Shown piece after piece: positions 1 to 6,841 of a stretch of 43,879 nt of DNA; position 1 is the stretch's first letter, and the number at the start of each line of letters is the position of its first letter. The stretch is taken from assembly GCA_947453465.1 (NCBI GenBank), contig CANGGL010000007.1:1-43879 (forward strand). The letters run 5' to 3'. A program made the position numbers and the translations under genes. Below the pieces are notes generated by a model. That model had not been told where the DNA came from and ran no database searches. It saw only the letters and a list, made by a program, of their open reading frames with translations. Origin of the DNA: Microbacteriaceae bacterium (lineage in GTDB: Bacteria; Actinomycetota; Actinomycetes; Actinomycetales; Microbacteriaceae).

Positions 1-200
1 ACGGCGGCAGCGCCTTGAACTTTGACCTAGGCGGCAAGCCGGGCCAGATGGTGAACCTATTCATCGCCGAGGGAACCCAGACCGGTGTTCTCCTTCGCGT
101 CCCAGTTCTAGATGGCACGCTTGCTGAGTATTCAGAGCTAGTGAAGCAGCTAGGCACATCGGCACCGGCCGCTGAACCCTCGGCTAGCCCAACCAACTAA
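1..200 (+). CDS. C-terminal end of an unidentified protein (5' truncated by window)
   Basis: The reading frame is open from the first bases of the window (frame of position 3) to a TAA at 198-200, so this is most likely the tail of a longer gene. A TTG at 15 could act as a start, but no ribosome binding site can be judged because the upstream sequence is missing. The visible residues contain LNFDLGGKPGQM and LLRVPVLDGTLAEY, then a low-complexity Ala/Pro/Ser/Thr tail (SAPAAEPSASPTN). Such a tail is typical of secreted or surface actinobacterial proteins, but no family is recognised. A strong terminator follows within 12 bases, so the gene ends its transcription unit here. Confidence 0.6.
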   Translation, partial: GGSALNFDLGGKPGQMVNLFIAEGTQTGVLLRVPVLDGTLAEYSELVKQLGTSAPAAEPSASPTN

Positions 201-210
201 GTTTTCAAAC

Positions 211-243
211 AAAAATGACCACCCTTTGGGGTGGTCATTTTTT
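211..243. terminator. Bidirectional intrinsic terminator
   Basis: A 14-bp perfect stem (211-224 with 229-242) closes a TTTG loop and is flanked by A and T runs on opposite sides. It can therefore stop the plus-strand gene ending at 200 and the minus-strand regX3 gene ending at 265. Confidence 0.9.
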
Positions 244-264
244 ATGCCTAGTTTCTAGAGCGCT

Positions 265-945
265 TTAGACCTCGAACTTGTAGCCGAGACCGCGCACGGT
301 CATTAGGTGAACCGGGCGAGCCGGATCATCTTCGATCTTTGAACGAATGCGCTTGATGTGCACATCGAGGGTTTTTGTGTCGCCATAGTAGTTTGAGCCC
401 CAGACGCGGTCGATGATCTGACCACGAGTCAGCACGCGGTTGACGTTCTCAAGCAGCAATTCAAGAAGTTCAAATTCCTTGAGTGGCATCGAAACCTTGT
501 TGCCATTCACGGTCACGATGTGGCGTTCCACGTCCATTCGGATAGACCCAGCCTCAAGAAGGCCAGTCGAAACCAAGGAAGGCTCCACCTTACGCCGCAG
601 CACAGCCTTCATACGCGCCAAGAGCTCACGAGTGGAATAAGGCTTGGTGACATAGTCGTCAGCGCCAATTTCGAGACCGACCACCTTGTCAATCTCAGAA
701 TCCTTAGCGGTAAGCATGATGATGGGAACCGCGGAGGTCTGGCGAATGATTCGGCAAACCTCGTTACCGTTAATCTCAGGCAACATGAGATCGAGCAAGA
801 TTATGTCTGCGCCGCCGGCCTCAAATAATTTGATGGCCTTCGCTCCATCCTCCGCCTCGACGACTTCATAGCCCTCTTTTTCAAGTAGGTAAACCAGGGG
901 TTCACGAAGTGAACGTTCGTCTTCAACGACTAGAACTTTTGTCAT
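265..945 (-). CDS. regX3: RegX3/PhoP-type phosphate response regulator
   Basis: This is a 226-aa OmpR/PhoB-family response regulator. The receiver domain (about residues 1-120) has the acidic pair in VLVVEDE, the phospho-acceptor Asp52 in LLDLMLPEING and the conserved Lys in DDYVTKPY. The C-terminal winged helix (about 130-226) ends with the usual DVHIKRIRSKIE and VRGLGYKFEV. Its ATG overlaps the stop of the histidine kinase gene by ATGA, so the two are translationally coupled. It sits beside phoU, gpmA and the pst operon, which combines the gpm1-senX3-regX3 order of mycobacteria with the phoU-phoRP order of streptomycetes. Its likely role, inferred from family and context, is to bind the PHO boxes seen upstream of phoU, pstS and pstC under phosphate limitation. 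It could equally be named phoP. Confidence 0.92.
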   Translation of the reverse strand: MTKVLVVEDERSLREPLVYLLEKEGYEVVEAEDGAKAIKLFEAGGADIILLDLMLPEINGNEVCRIIRQTSAVPIIMLTAKDSEIDKVVGLEIGADDYVTKPYSTRELLARMKAVLRRKVEPSLVSTGLLEAGSIRMDVERHIVTVNGNKVSMPLKEFELLELLLENVNRVLTRGQIIDRVWGSNYYGDTKTLDVHIKRIRSKIEDDPARPVHLMTVRGLGYKFEV

Positions 946-2147
946 TCGTCATCCTCTTCTTCGGTTTGAACTGGTGCGACAGGCAAGCGCAACGTAAAAG
1001 TTGAACCGACGCCTGGGCGAGAGAAAACTTGAACATCACCGAGGTGAGACGCCGAAACATGTTTCACGATCGAAAGCCCAAGACCGGTGCCGCCAGTCTG
1101 TCGAGAACGCGAAGCATCCGCTCGATAAAAACGCTCGAATACGCGCTCTTGCTGCTCAGGCGTCATGCCAATCCCGTTATCGGTCACGGCTATGGCGGCA
1201 ACGCCATGTTTCTTGCGAAGCCCGATGCCAACCTGCTTACCCTCATCTGAATACGTGATGGCATTCTCGATGAGGTTCTTAACGGCAACCGTCAACATTT
1301 CTTGGTCTCCAAGCACATGGATGCCAGCTGGCGCATCTGCACTGATGTGGATTCTGCGCTTATTGGCCAGAACAGAATTTCGCTCGATGGCTTCCTGAAT
1401 GACAGCGCTCAGGTCAATTACCTGAGCGTTCTTGATCACATCGGTGCTTTGCAGCCTCGAGAGTTGAATGATTTCCTGTACTAGGTTTGCGAGGCGCTTT
1501 GACTCTTTGATGAGATCTGCAGAAAACTTCTTAACCATCTTTGGGTCATCTGAGGCATCTGCCAAAGCTTCGGAAAGAAGACTAATTGCACCAATTGGGG
1601 TCTTTAATTCGTGAGAAATGTTGGCAACAAAGTCGCGTCTGGTCTCCTCCAGGCGCTTGGCTTCGGTTTCATCCTCGACCGTGAGCAACACGTTACCGTC
1701 GGCTAGTTTTACGGCTCGGGCACTCACCCAAACCGGTTCGCTTTGTAGCCCGCTCGATAGCTCCAATTCAACTTCTCGAGGACCATCGGCCGAACGAGCC
1801 TCATCGACTAGCGCGACCAACGATTCATGTGCCAGTAAGCGATTCTGAATTAGCCCTAGCGCCTGCGCATTGGTGGTTGAACGGACTACGGTATTTGAAC
1901 CGTTCAGAAGAACACCGGCTGCTGCAAGCACATCCAAAAGGTCCGAAGCACTGTCAGCGGGCTGCGCCGAGACATCCGCCTCAATTTTGTCGCGGTTGAT
2001 TTCGCGAAACAGTACCCAGGCAATTAGGGCGCCCGCGGCAAAGCTAACCAGGATGATTAGAACGAAACTCAGGGTGGTGTTCACATTCTTAACACTAAGT
2101 GATGAGACCATCGGCACTAGAGTCAGGTTCGGCGCAATTACCGCCAC
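942..2147 (-). CDS. senX3: SenX3/PhoR-type sensor histidine kinase
   Basis: This is the membrane histidine kinase partner of RegX3. A single hydrophobic segment (about residues 25-47) is followed by a PAS-like region (about 60-160). The HisKA domain has the autophosphorylated His179 in FVANISHELKTP. The HATPase domain shows the N box (NLIENAITYSD), the G1 box (DNGIGM), the F box (RVFERFYR) and the G2 box (GGTGLGLSIVKHV). The GTG at 2147 has no clear ribosome binding site. An ATG twelve codons downstream (2111) is an equally good start and would leave only about 12 residues before the membrane segment. The gene is divergent from phoU across a PHO-box-like region. As in mycobacteria, control probably also involves the PstSCAB transporter and PhoU; this is inferred. 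Confidence 0.92.
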   Translation of the reverse strand: MAVIAPNLTLVPMVSSLSVKNVNTTLSFVLIILVSFAAGALIAWVLFREINRDKIEADVSAQPADSASDLLDVLAAAGVLLNGSNTVVRSTTNAQALGLIQNRLLAHESLVALVDEARSADGPREVELELSSGLQSEPVWVSARAVKLADGNVLLTVEDETEAKRLEETRRDFVANISHELKTPIGAISLLSEALADASDDPKMVKKFSADLIKESKRLANLVQEIIQLSRLQSTDVIKNAQVIDLSAVIQEAIERNSVLANKRRIHISADAPAGIHVLGDQEMLTVAVKNLIENAITYSDEGKQVGIGLRKKHGVAAIAVTDNGIGMTPEQQERVFERFYRADASRSRQTGGTGLGLSIVKHVSASHLGDVQVFSRPGVGSTFTLRLPVAPVQTEEEDDE

Positions 2148-2158
2148 GTTAAAGGGTT

Positions 2159-2196
2159 GTTTGACAGTTGTTCACCTAAAACTGAAAAGGTTCAAT
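2159..2196. promoter_or_regulatory. Candidate PHO box between senX3 and phoU
   Basis: Two direct-repeat units stand exactly 11 bp apart: GTTTGACAGTT at 2159-2169 and GTTCACCTAAA at 2170-2180. A further GTTCAAT starts at 2190. The second unit fits the actinobacterial PHO half-site (GTTCACC type). The region lies between the divergent senX3 and phoU starts, where related actinobacteria carry PHO boxes. The first unit is degenerate, so confidence is moderate. Confidence 0.6.
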
Positions 2197-2220
2197 AAAG
2201 AAACAGAAAGAGGTGCGCGC

Positions 2221-2871
2221 GTGCGTGAAGTATTTCAGTCACAACTGACCGAGGTTCAAACCCGACTGGTTGAAATTGCAGAAGACACCGTCAAGATCAT
2301 CGAGAAGGCAACCAAGGCATTTGGCACCTCAGATGTATCGTTGGCCGACGAAGCCATTGCGATCGCAGACGGCTCAGGAAACAAGGCTCTCGCCCTCGAC
2401 GAACTAGTCATCAAAATTCTTGCTAGGCAGTCACCGGTTGCGCGTGACCTACGAATCCTGGTTTCAGCACTTCGCATCTCTGCATCACTCGAGCGCATGG
2501 GTGCCCTTGCCGGTCACATCGCTGCGATTGCCCGTTACCGCTTCCCTGGTGCTGCAGTTCCGGCATCACTAACCGCAACCTTCTCAGAGATGGGCTCGCT
2601 AGACGTGAAGCTTGCAAAGCAGGTTGTTGAGCTTCTCAAGAACACCGATGTTGACTTCGCGCGTGAAATTCAGGCTCAGGATGCACGCGTAGATGAGCTT
2701 CACCGCCACGTATTCGACGTCGTACTCGGTGACGACTGGAAGGAAAACGCGATGTTTACCGTTGATGTGACCCTGGCCAGCCGCTACCACGAGCGCTTCG
2801 CCGACCACGTGGTCGACATCTCAAGCAAGGTCAGCTACCTGACCACTGGTGATTGGGCAGAAACCGAATAG
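2221..2871 (+). CDS. phoU: PhoU phosphate signalling regulator
   Basis: A 216-aa PhoU protein made of two helical PhoU repeats. It acts in the cytoplasm to connect the PstSCAB transporter with the SenX3/RegX3 two-component system and represses the Pho response when phosphate is plentiful. The family signatures are the N-terminal REVFQSQLTEVQ and the metal-cluster type motifs EIAEDTVKIIEKA in the first repeat and EIQAQDARVDELHRHVFD in the second. The frame is open far upstream, but the GTG at 2221 is chosen because GAAAGAGG lies about 7 nt before it and the family normally starts here. A strong terminator follows. The gene is convergent with gpmA. Confidence 0.93.
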   Translation: MREVFQSQLTEVQTRLVEIAEDTVKIIEKATKAFGTSDVSLADEAIAIADGSGNKALALDELVIKILARQSPVARDLRILVSALRISASLERMGALAGHIAAIARYRFPGAAVPASLTATFSEMGSLDVKLAKQVVELLKNTDVDFAREIQAQDARVDELHRHVFDVVLGDDWKENAMFTVDVTLASRYHERFADHVVDISSKVSYLTTGDWAETE

Positions 2872-2898
2872 CCCAAATCGCTTTCAAACTTTTTCATA

Positions 2899-2934
2899 AT
2901 AGAAAAGGCCTCCCAAGTGGGAGGCCTTTTCTAT
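2899..2934. terminator. Bidirectional terminator between phoU and gpmA
   Basis: A 16-bp stem (2899-2914 with 2919-2934) with an AAGT loop contains A- and T-rich outer arms. It lies between the convergent phoU and gpmA stop codons and can serve both. Confidence 0.9.
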
Positions 2935-2944
2935 TTGGTGAAAC

Positions 2945-3700
2945 CTACTTCTTGGCCCCCTGTGCTGCAACGGCAGCGGCACCGGCGGCAGCGGCTTCCG
3001 GGTCAAGGTATTCGCCGCCGGCAACAACCGGCTTGAAGTTCTCGTCCAACTGATAAACCAAAGGAATACCGGTTGGGATGTTTAGCTCGGCGATGTCTTC
3101 ATCCGAAACGCCATCCAGGTGCTTCACCAGTGCGCGCAGTGAGTTGCCGTGCGCAGTAACCAAAACAGTCTTGCCCGACTTTAGGTCTGGCTGGATGTCT
3201 GACAACCAGAACGGCAGCATGCGCTCTAGAACGTCTTTGAGGCACTCGGTCTTCGGGATGTTCTCACCAAGGTCCGCGTAGCGCTCATCGTGAGCCTGTG
3301 AGTACTGGTCGTTATCATCGATCGGCGGTGGTGGCACGTCGAAGCTGCGGCGCCAGGTCTGGAACATTTCTGGTCCATACTCTGCCAACGTCTGAGCCTT
3401 GTCTTTGCCCTGCAGTGCGCCGTAGTGACGCTCGTTTAGACGCCAGTCGCGCTTGACATCAATCCAGCTGCGCTCGGCCGCGTTTAGTGCGATGTGAGCG
3501 GTGTTGATGGCGCGCTTTAGGCGTGACGTGTAAATAAGGTCAGGCTTTAGGCCCGACTCTGCCAGTAGCTCGCCGGCGCGCTGTGCTTCTGCGCGGCCCT
3601 GCTCGCTAAGGTCAACATCCACCCAGCCGGTGAAAAGGTTCTTCTGGTTCCAGTCACTGTTTCCGTGACGAAGCAGAATCAAAGTGTATTTTGCGGTCAT
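2945..3700 (-). CDS. gpmA: 2,3-bisphosphoglycerate-dependent phosphoglycerate mutase
   Basis: A 251-aa histidine-phosphatase-fold enzyme that interconverts 3- and 2-phosphoglycerate in glycolysis and gluconeogenesis. The N-terminal [12 protein letters not shown] carries the phospho-acceptor His. [15 protein letters not shown], the ERHYGALQG segment and [13 protein letters not shown] (second catalytic His) are typical of the cofactor-dependent family, and the length matches it. The C-terminus carries a short Ala-rich tail ending in GAKK. The start is supported by TAAACT seven bases upstream of the ATG with no Shine-Dalgarno, which suggests a leaderless or near-leaderless transcript. The gene is divergent from the methyltransferase gene over only 32 bp and convergent with phoU. 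Linkage of gpm to the senX3-regX3 pair is conserved in actinobacteria. Confidence 0.95.
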   Translation of the reverse strand: MTAKYTLILLRHGNSDWNQKNLFTGWVDVDLSEQGRAEAQRAGELLAESGLKPDLIYTSRLKRAINTAHIALNAAERSWIDVKRDWRLNERHYGALQGKDKAQTLAEYGPEMFQTWRRSFDVPPPPIDDNDQYSQAHDERYADLGENIPKTECLKDVLERMLPFWLSDIQPDLKSGKTVLVTAHGNSLRALVKHLDGVSDEDIAELNIPTGIPLVYQLDENFKPVVAGGEYLDPEAAAAGAAAVAAQGAKK

Positions 3701-3707
3701 GGGCTCA

Positions 3708-3726
3708 AGTTTAGTTTGTGTAGTTT
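3708..3726. promoter_or_regulatory. Divergent leaderless promoters of gpmA and the methyltransferase gene
   Basis: On the minus strand TAAACT (3708-3713) lies 7 nt before the gpmA ATG. On the plus strand TAGTTT (3721-3726) lies 6 nt before the GTG at 3733. Both fit the actinobacterial -10 pattern TAnnnT placed for leaderless mRNAs, packed back to back. Confidence 0.55.
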
Positions 3727-3732
3727 AGATTC

Positions 3733-4596
3733 GTGGCAGTCAAGAAGCCGATGGGCACAGTTACCCGAGGTACAACCAACCCGAACCGACTAAGGCGAGT
3801 CGATCGGTTCATTGCCGCGCTCCCGGTACTGCGAAAAACCGAGACTCCGATTGTCGTTGACCTAGGTTTCGGCGCCAGCCCCATCACTGCCGTCGAGTTG
3901 CTTTCCCGCCTTAGCAAGGTGAACCCAGCCACTCACGTAGTTGGCATTGAGATTGAACGTGAGCGAGTAGAGCGCGGGCTTGCGGTGGCTACCGATCACC
4001 TTCACTTCACCCACGGTGGTTTTGAAGTGCCACTACCGCCTGGCCTCGGCAAGGTCACAGGCACCGGCACCGGCACCGGCACTGGCACTGGCACTGGCAC
4101 TGGCACTGGCACTGGCACTGGCACTGGCAACGCCACCATCATCCGGGCATTTAATGTTTTGCGCCAGTATGACGAGGCCGAGGTAGCCGACGCTTGGAGC
4201 CGAATGCAGTCAAGGCTCAGCGAAAATGGCATTTTGGTCGAGGGCACCTGCGATGAAATTGGCCGGCTCTCAACCTGGGTGACGCTGGACAGCGAGAAGC
4301 CGTTGAGCCTCACCATTTCGGTGCGGCTGAGCGGGCTGGATGTGCCGAGCAAGGTTGCCGAGCGCTTGCCTAAGGCCTTAATTCATCACAATGTGCCAGG
4401 CGAAAGGATTCATGACTTTTTGCAGGCATTCGATGCGGCCTGGCGAAACAACGCGGGTCTGAGCGCCTTTGGCGCCGCCCAGCGATGGGTTACTTGCTGC
4501 AACGAGCTGGTGGCCGATGGCTGGCCGCTCATCGGCGATAAAAAGCGCTGGCGCCTCGGTGAATTAACGGTGGAATGGGCCGCTGTCGCACCCTGA
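3733..4596 (+). CDS. SAM-dependent methyltransferase with a (Gly-Thr)n insertion
   Basis: A 287-aa class I methyltransferase of unknown substrate. SAM-binding motif I is VDLGFGASPI (about residues 42-51) and the acidic end of the second strand is VVGIEIERERVERG. Between FEVPLPPGLGKV and NATIIRAFNVLRQY the protein carries a run of alternating Gly-Thr, residues about 109-131, encoded by a hexanucleotide tandem repeat. The run lies in what should be a loop before a core strand. It keeps frame because each unit is six bases, so changes in copy number would alter loop length without breaking the gene. The GTG start is supported by TAGTTT six bases upstream. The gene is convergent with the second pstS-like gene and its stop codon sits inside a hairpin. 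Confidence 0.85.
   Translation: MAVKKPMGTVTRGTTNPNRLRRVDRFIAALPVLRKTETPIVVDLGFGASPITAVELLSRLSKVNPATHVVGIEIERERVERGLAVATDHLHFTHGGFEVPLPPGLGKVTGTGTGTGTGTGTGTGTGTGTGTGNATIIRAFNVLRQYDEAEVADAWSRMQSRLSENGILVEGTCDEIGRLSTWVTLDSEKPLSLTISVRLSGLDVPSKVAERLPKALIHHNVPGERIHDFLQAFDAAWRNNAGLSAFGAAQRWVTCCNELVADGWPLIGDKKRWRLGELTVEWAAVAP
4060..4125 (+). repeat. In-frame hexanucleotide tandem repeat (GGCACC x3, GGCACT x8)
   Basis: Eleven uninterrupted 6-bp units encode alternating Gly and Thr inside the methyltransferase gene. The array is in two homogeneous blocks, three GGCACC then eight GGCACT, as expected from repeat-slippage expansion of one variant. It is preceded by ACA and followed by GGCAAC, which look like decayed edge units. 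Confidence 0.97.
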
Positions 4597-4616
4597 GAGA
4601 CAACCGCGGCCCATTC
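4573..4616. terminator. Hairpin spanning the methyltransferase stop codon
   Basis: An 11-bp perfect inverted repeat (GAATGGGCCGC at 4573-4583, GCGGCCCATTC at 4606-4616) encloses 22 nt with an inner TGTC/GACA pairing. It includes the TGA stop at 4594-4596 and lies between convergent genes. There is no U-run, so it is either a weak bidirectional terminator or an RNA-end stabiliser. Confidence 0.5.
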
Positions 4617-4627
4617 AAACCAAGCGG

Positions 4628-5614
4628 TTACTTAGAGGCGGGCTTAGGCAGGCCTTTTTCAACGATGGCAATTGACTTGATTCGCTCGCTGTCTGGCAGC
4701 GGTGCAACCACGGCTGAGCCCAAAGAGCCCTGTGAATCTTGGCGAATCACGTAACGACCAACTGCGCGAGCGGTGTTGTTGTCAGCCCCGCACAGGTACA
4801 TGTTAATTGGGTAGGTTGCGGCGTAGGCAGGGCCCTCTCCTTGGCCCGGTGCGGCACCGGATAGGTCAGCGCCGCGTTGAATACCTGAAATGTCAGCTAT
4901 GGCGGCTTGAGTGGCCACATCCTTGCCAACTAGGACAGCCGCAACCGTGGAGAAAGCGTAGAGTGCGTTTGAAAATGAGGTGATGGCGATATCGCCCTCT
5001 GCCATAGTGGCTAGCGCAGCCCCATCATCTGCGGCTGAGACCTTTGCGAGAGTTGGCTTGAATGCAACGCCCAGCTTCTTGAACCAAGCGGTTAGCGCAT
5101 CGACTGCGATCTGCTGTGGGCCGCCGATGATGTTGATAGCCAGGTCAGGAAGAACAGCATCTGGGTTCACAGCGGCGATGCTTGGGTCAGACCAATTAGT
5201 GACTTTGCCCGTGAAAATGTCTTGAACGTTCTTCGGGGTAAGGTTCAGAGTCGGTGCGTCAGTGAGTGCGTAAGCAATCACGCCGCCATCCTCGGCAATC
5301 GGGAATGTAGCGAAAGGCTTACACTCGGAGGCAATCTGGTCGTCCATCGAAATAATCGCCTGAGCGCTAGCGTCCGTGCCATCCAGCTTGGTTAGCGTGG
5401 TCCCCGAGCAAGCATCGGCAAGTGAGCTGGACCAACCGGCAACGACGTCAGAGATCGCGGCTGGGGTCGCAACGGTCAGGTCGCCATCCACACAGGTCAC
5501 AGTTTTCTCGGCTTGAGCGGCCAACAACTCTGGCGGCATCGGTGGGTCACAGGCAGTTAGGCCAATGGTGACGAGGATGGCAAGGCCGGTGGCTACTAGC
5601 TTCTTGGCGAACAC
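4628..5614 (-). CDS. Divergent PstS-like substrate-binding lipoprotein
   Basis: A periplasmic-binding-protein-fold lipoprotein of about 328 aa at the end of the pst operon. The GTG at 5614 is chosen: AGGAG stands 5 nt before it, and the protein then begins with Lys-Lys, a hydrophobic stretch and the lipobox LTAC (Cys22). A longer frame from 5704 would run through a hairpin and lacks a signal peptide at its start. The family-typical segment VQDIFTGKVTNWSDPSI and VLPDLAINI shows kinship to PstS. However, the phosphate-contacting SGSGxG-type loop and the RSGSSGT-type loop of real PstS are absent or replaced (GGPQQIAVDALTAW). It may help anchor or modulate phosphate uptake, or bind another ligand; this is inference. 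It follows pstS in the same direction after an intergenic hairpin. Confidence 0.75.
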   Translation of the reverse strand: MFAKKLVATGLAILVTIGLTACDPPMPPELLAAQAEKTVTCVDGDLTVATPAAISDVVAGWSSSLADACSGTTLTKLDGTDASAQAIISMDDQIASECKPFATFPIAEDGGVIAYALTDAPTLNLTPKNVQDIFTGKVTNWSDPSIAAVNPDAVLPDLAINIIGGPQQIAVDALTAWFKKLGVAFKPTLAKVSAADDGAALATMAEGDIAITSFSNALYAFSTVAAVLVGKDVATQAAIADISGIQRGADLSGAAPGQGEGPAYAATYPINMYLCGADNNTARAVGRYVIRQDSQGSLGSAVVAPLPDSERIKSIAIVEKGLPKPASK

Positions 5615-5670
5615 TGTGACTCCTGAGTTTTGTGAACTTCTGTTGCGATTGATTTCTTTTGGAACGAGGA

Positions 5671-5700
5671 GAGAGCGCAACCGGTTTCGGCTGCGCTCTC
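5671..5700 (-). other. Hairpin between pstS and the pstS-like gene
   Basis: A 9-bp stem, one A/C mismatch and three more pairs enclose a GTTT loop. No U-run follows on the minus strand. It lies in the spacer between pstS and its downstream paralogue and could stabilise the pstS 3' end or lower downstream expression. Confidence 0.6.
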
Positions 5701-5720
5701 CCACTCATAGCTGTTGCTGA

Positions 5721-6713
5721 TTAGCCAATCAGGTCAATCAGGTTCAACGCGGTCTTCTTGAGCTGTCCGTCAATTGCCACGTAGCTAAGCTTTGCTGCCT
5801 CGCTTGGTGCACAGGTGTTGACGAATGCCTTTAGGTAGTTCTGAACTACGGTGTTGCCGTTCTTGTACGCAAGTGCGTAAGAGATTAGCGACACCGGGTA
5901 GGCGCCACGAACAGGAGCCTTGTAGTCGTAGGTAACGATTCCGTTTGAACCAACGTGCTGAACAGCAAGGAATGCCTTGGCAGTGCGAACGTCTGGCTTC
6001 ACGAACTGACCAGCACCGTTCTTGATTGCTGCAGCGGTTAGGTGCGCTGAGGCGACATCTGAAAGGTCTGCATAACCGAAGGCACCAGCGGTGGTCTTCA
6101 CGGTGGTTACAAGAACAGTTGAGGTTGCAGCTGAGGTGCCGACTACGGTGTTAGCCGATGCGAAGGTGCCGTTCTTTACCCAACCGGCGCCAGCAATCTG
6201 AGCTAGGTAGTTGGTGAAGTTCTCTGAGGTGCCAGATGAACCCGAGCGGTAGACCGGCTGAACTGGAAGTGAAGGAAGTTTGACACCCTTGTTGATCTTG
6301 GCAATCTGCGCGTCGTTCCACTTGGTGATCTTGCCGGTGTATAGCTTGCCGACGATGTCGCCGGTTAGGTTTAGAGCCTTGACCCCAGGAACGTTTAGAA
6401 CGATGGCAACTGGGCCACCAACTAGTGGAACGTACACAAAGTTTGCTGGCTGTGAACCTGCGGCGTAAAGGCCGTCTGACATACCGAAGTCGGTGGTCTT
6501 TGCGGCGAACTGGCTGCGGCCGGTGCCTGAACCGGTTGAGTTGTAGGTTAGGTCTGCTCCGCCAACGATGGTCTTGCAAGCCTGCATGATTCCGTTAGCG
6601 AATGATGAACCTGAAGACTTTAGGGTGGCGGCTGCGGATGCTGCGGTGCCAGTTAGGCCAACGGTGCTGACCAAAGCTACTGCGGCGAGGATGCCGGCTA
6701 GTGAGCGCTTCAT
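5721..6713 (-). CDS. pstS: Phosphate ABC transporter substrate-binding protein PstS
   Basis: A 330-aa phosphate-binding protein that captures inorganic phosphate outside the membrane and delivers it to PstCA. It shows the canonical ligand loops: LKSSGSSFANGI near residue 32, NSTGSGTGRSQF near 58, and YRSGSSGTSENFTNYL in the second lobe, plus LTGDIVGKLYTGKITKWND. The signal peptide (about residues 1-27) ends in ASA-like residues and has no lipobox Cys, unlike most Gram-positive PstS proteins, so the mature protein may be released or held by other means. ATG is preceded by AAGGAGAAATAC, a strong ribosome binding site. A PHO box directly upstream overlaps the pstB end, so pstS can be expressed apart from pstCAB. 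Confidence 0.95.
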   Translation of the reverse strand: MKRSLAGILAAVALVSTVGLTGTAASAAATLKSSGSSFANGIMQACKTIVGGADLTYNSTGSGTGRSQFAAKTTDFGMSDGLYAAGSQPANFVYVPLVGGPVAIVLNVPGVKALNLTGDIVGKLYTGKITKWNDAQIAKINKGVKLPSLPVQPVYRSGSSGTSENFTNYLAQIAGAGWVKNGTFASANTVVGTSAATSTVLVTTVKTTAGAFGYADLSDVASAHLTAAAIKNGAGQFVKPDVRTAKAFLAVQHVGSNGIVTYDYKAPVRGAYPVSLISYALAYKNGNTVVQNYLKAFVNTCAPSEAAKLSYVAIDGQLKKTALNLIDLIG

Positions 6714-6799
6714 GTATTTCTCCTTGTAAGGGTTGGATGTCCTTGGGACACTTCTATTAGAGGCCCTGGAAGTTAACCGAATTGCTTTACCTAATGTCT

Positions 6800-6832
6800 G
6801 GTAAACGTCGGGAAGGTTAACGTTTGGTGACC
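6800..6832 (-). promoter_or_regulatory. PHO box upstream of pstS
   Basis: Read on the minus strand, GGTCACCAAAC (6832-6822) is followed directly by GTTAACCTTCC (6821-6811): two adjacent 11-bp units matching the actinobacterial PHO-box half-site. A weaker third unit, CGACGTTTACC, occupies 6810-6800. It sits about 90-120 bp upstream of pstS and 10 bp after the pstB stop, giving pstS its own phosphate-controlled promoter. Confidence 0.8.
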
Positions 6833-6841
6833 TGACCAGAA

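Noticed and set aside
1870-2220. N-terminal extension of phoU over the senX3 gene
   Set aside because: It is antisense to the kinase coding region. A GTG with a good ribosome binding site at 2221 gives the normal PhoU length.
3980-4352. Open frames with Ala-Leu or Pro-Val repeats over the methyltransferase gene
   Set aside because: They are other-frame readings of the hexanucleotide repeat; the methyltransferase frame has clear SAM-binding motifs.
5615-5704. N-terminal extension of the PstS-like lipoprotein
   Set aside because: It covers an intergenic hairpin and hides the signal peptide; the GTG at 5614 has AGGAG and starts directly at the lipoprotein signal.
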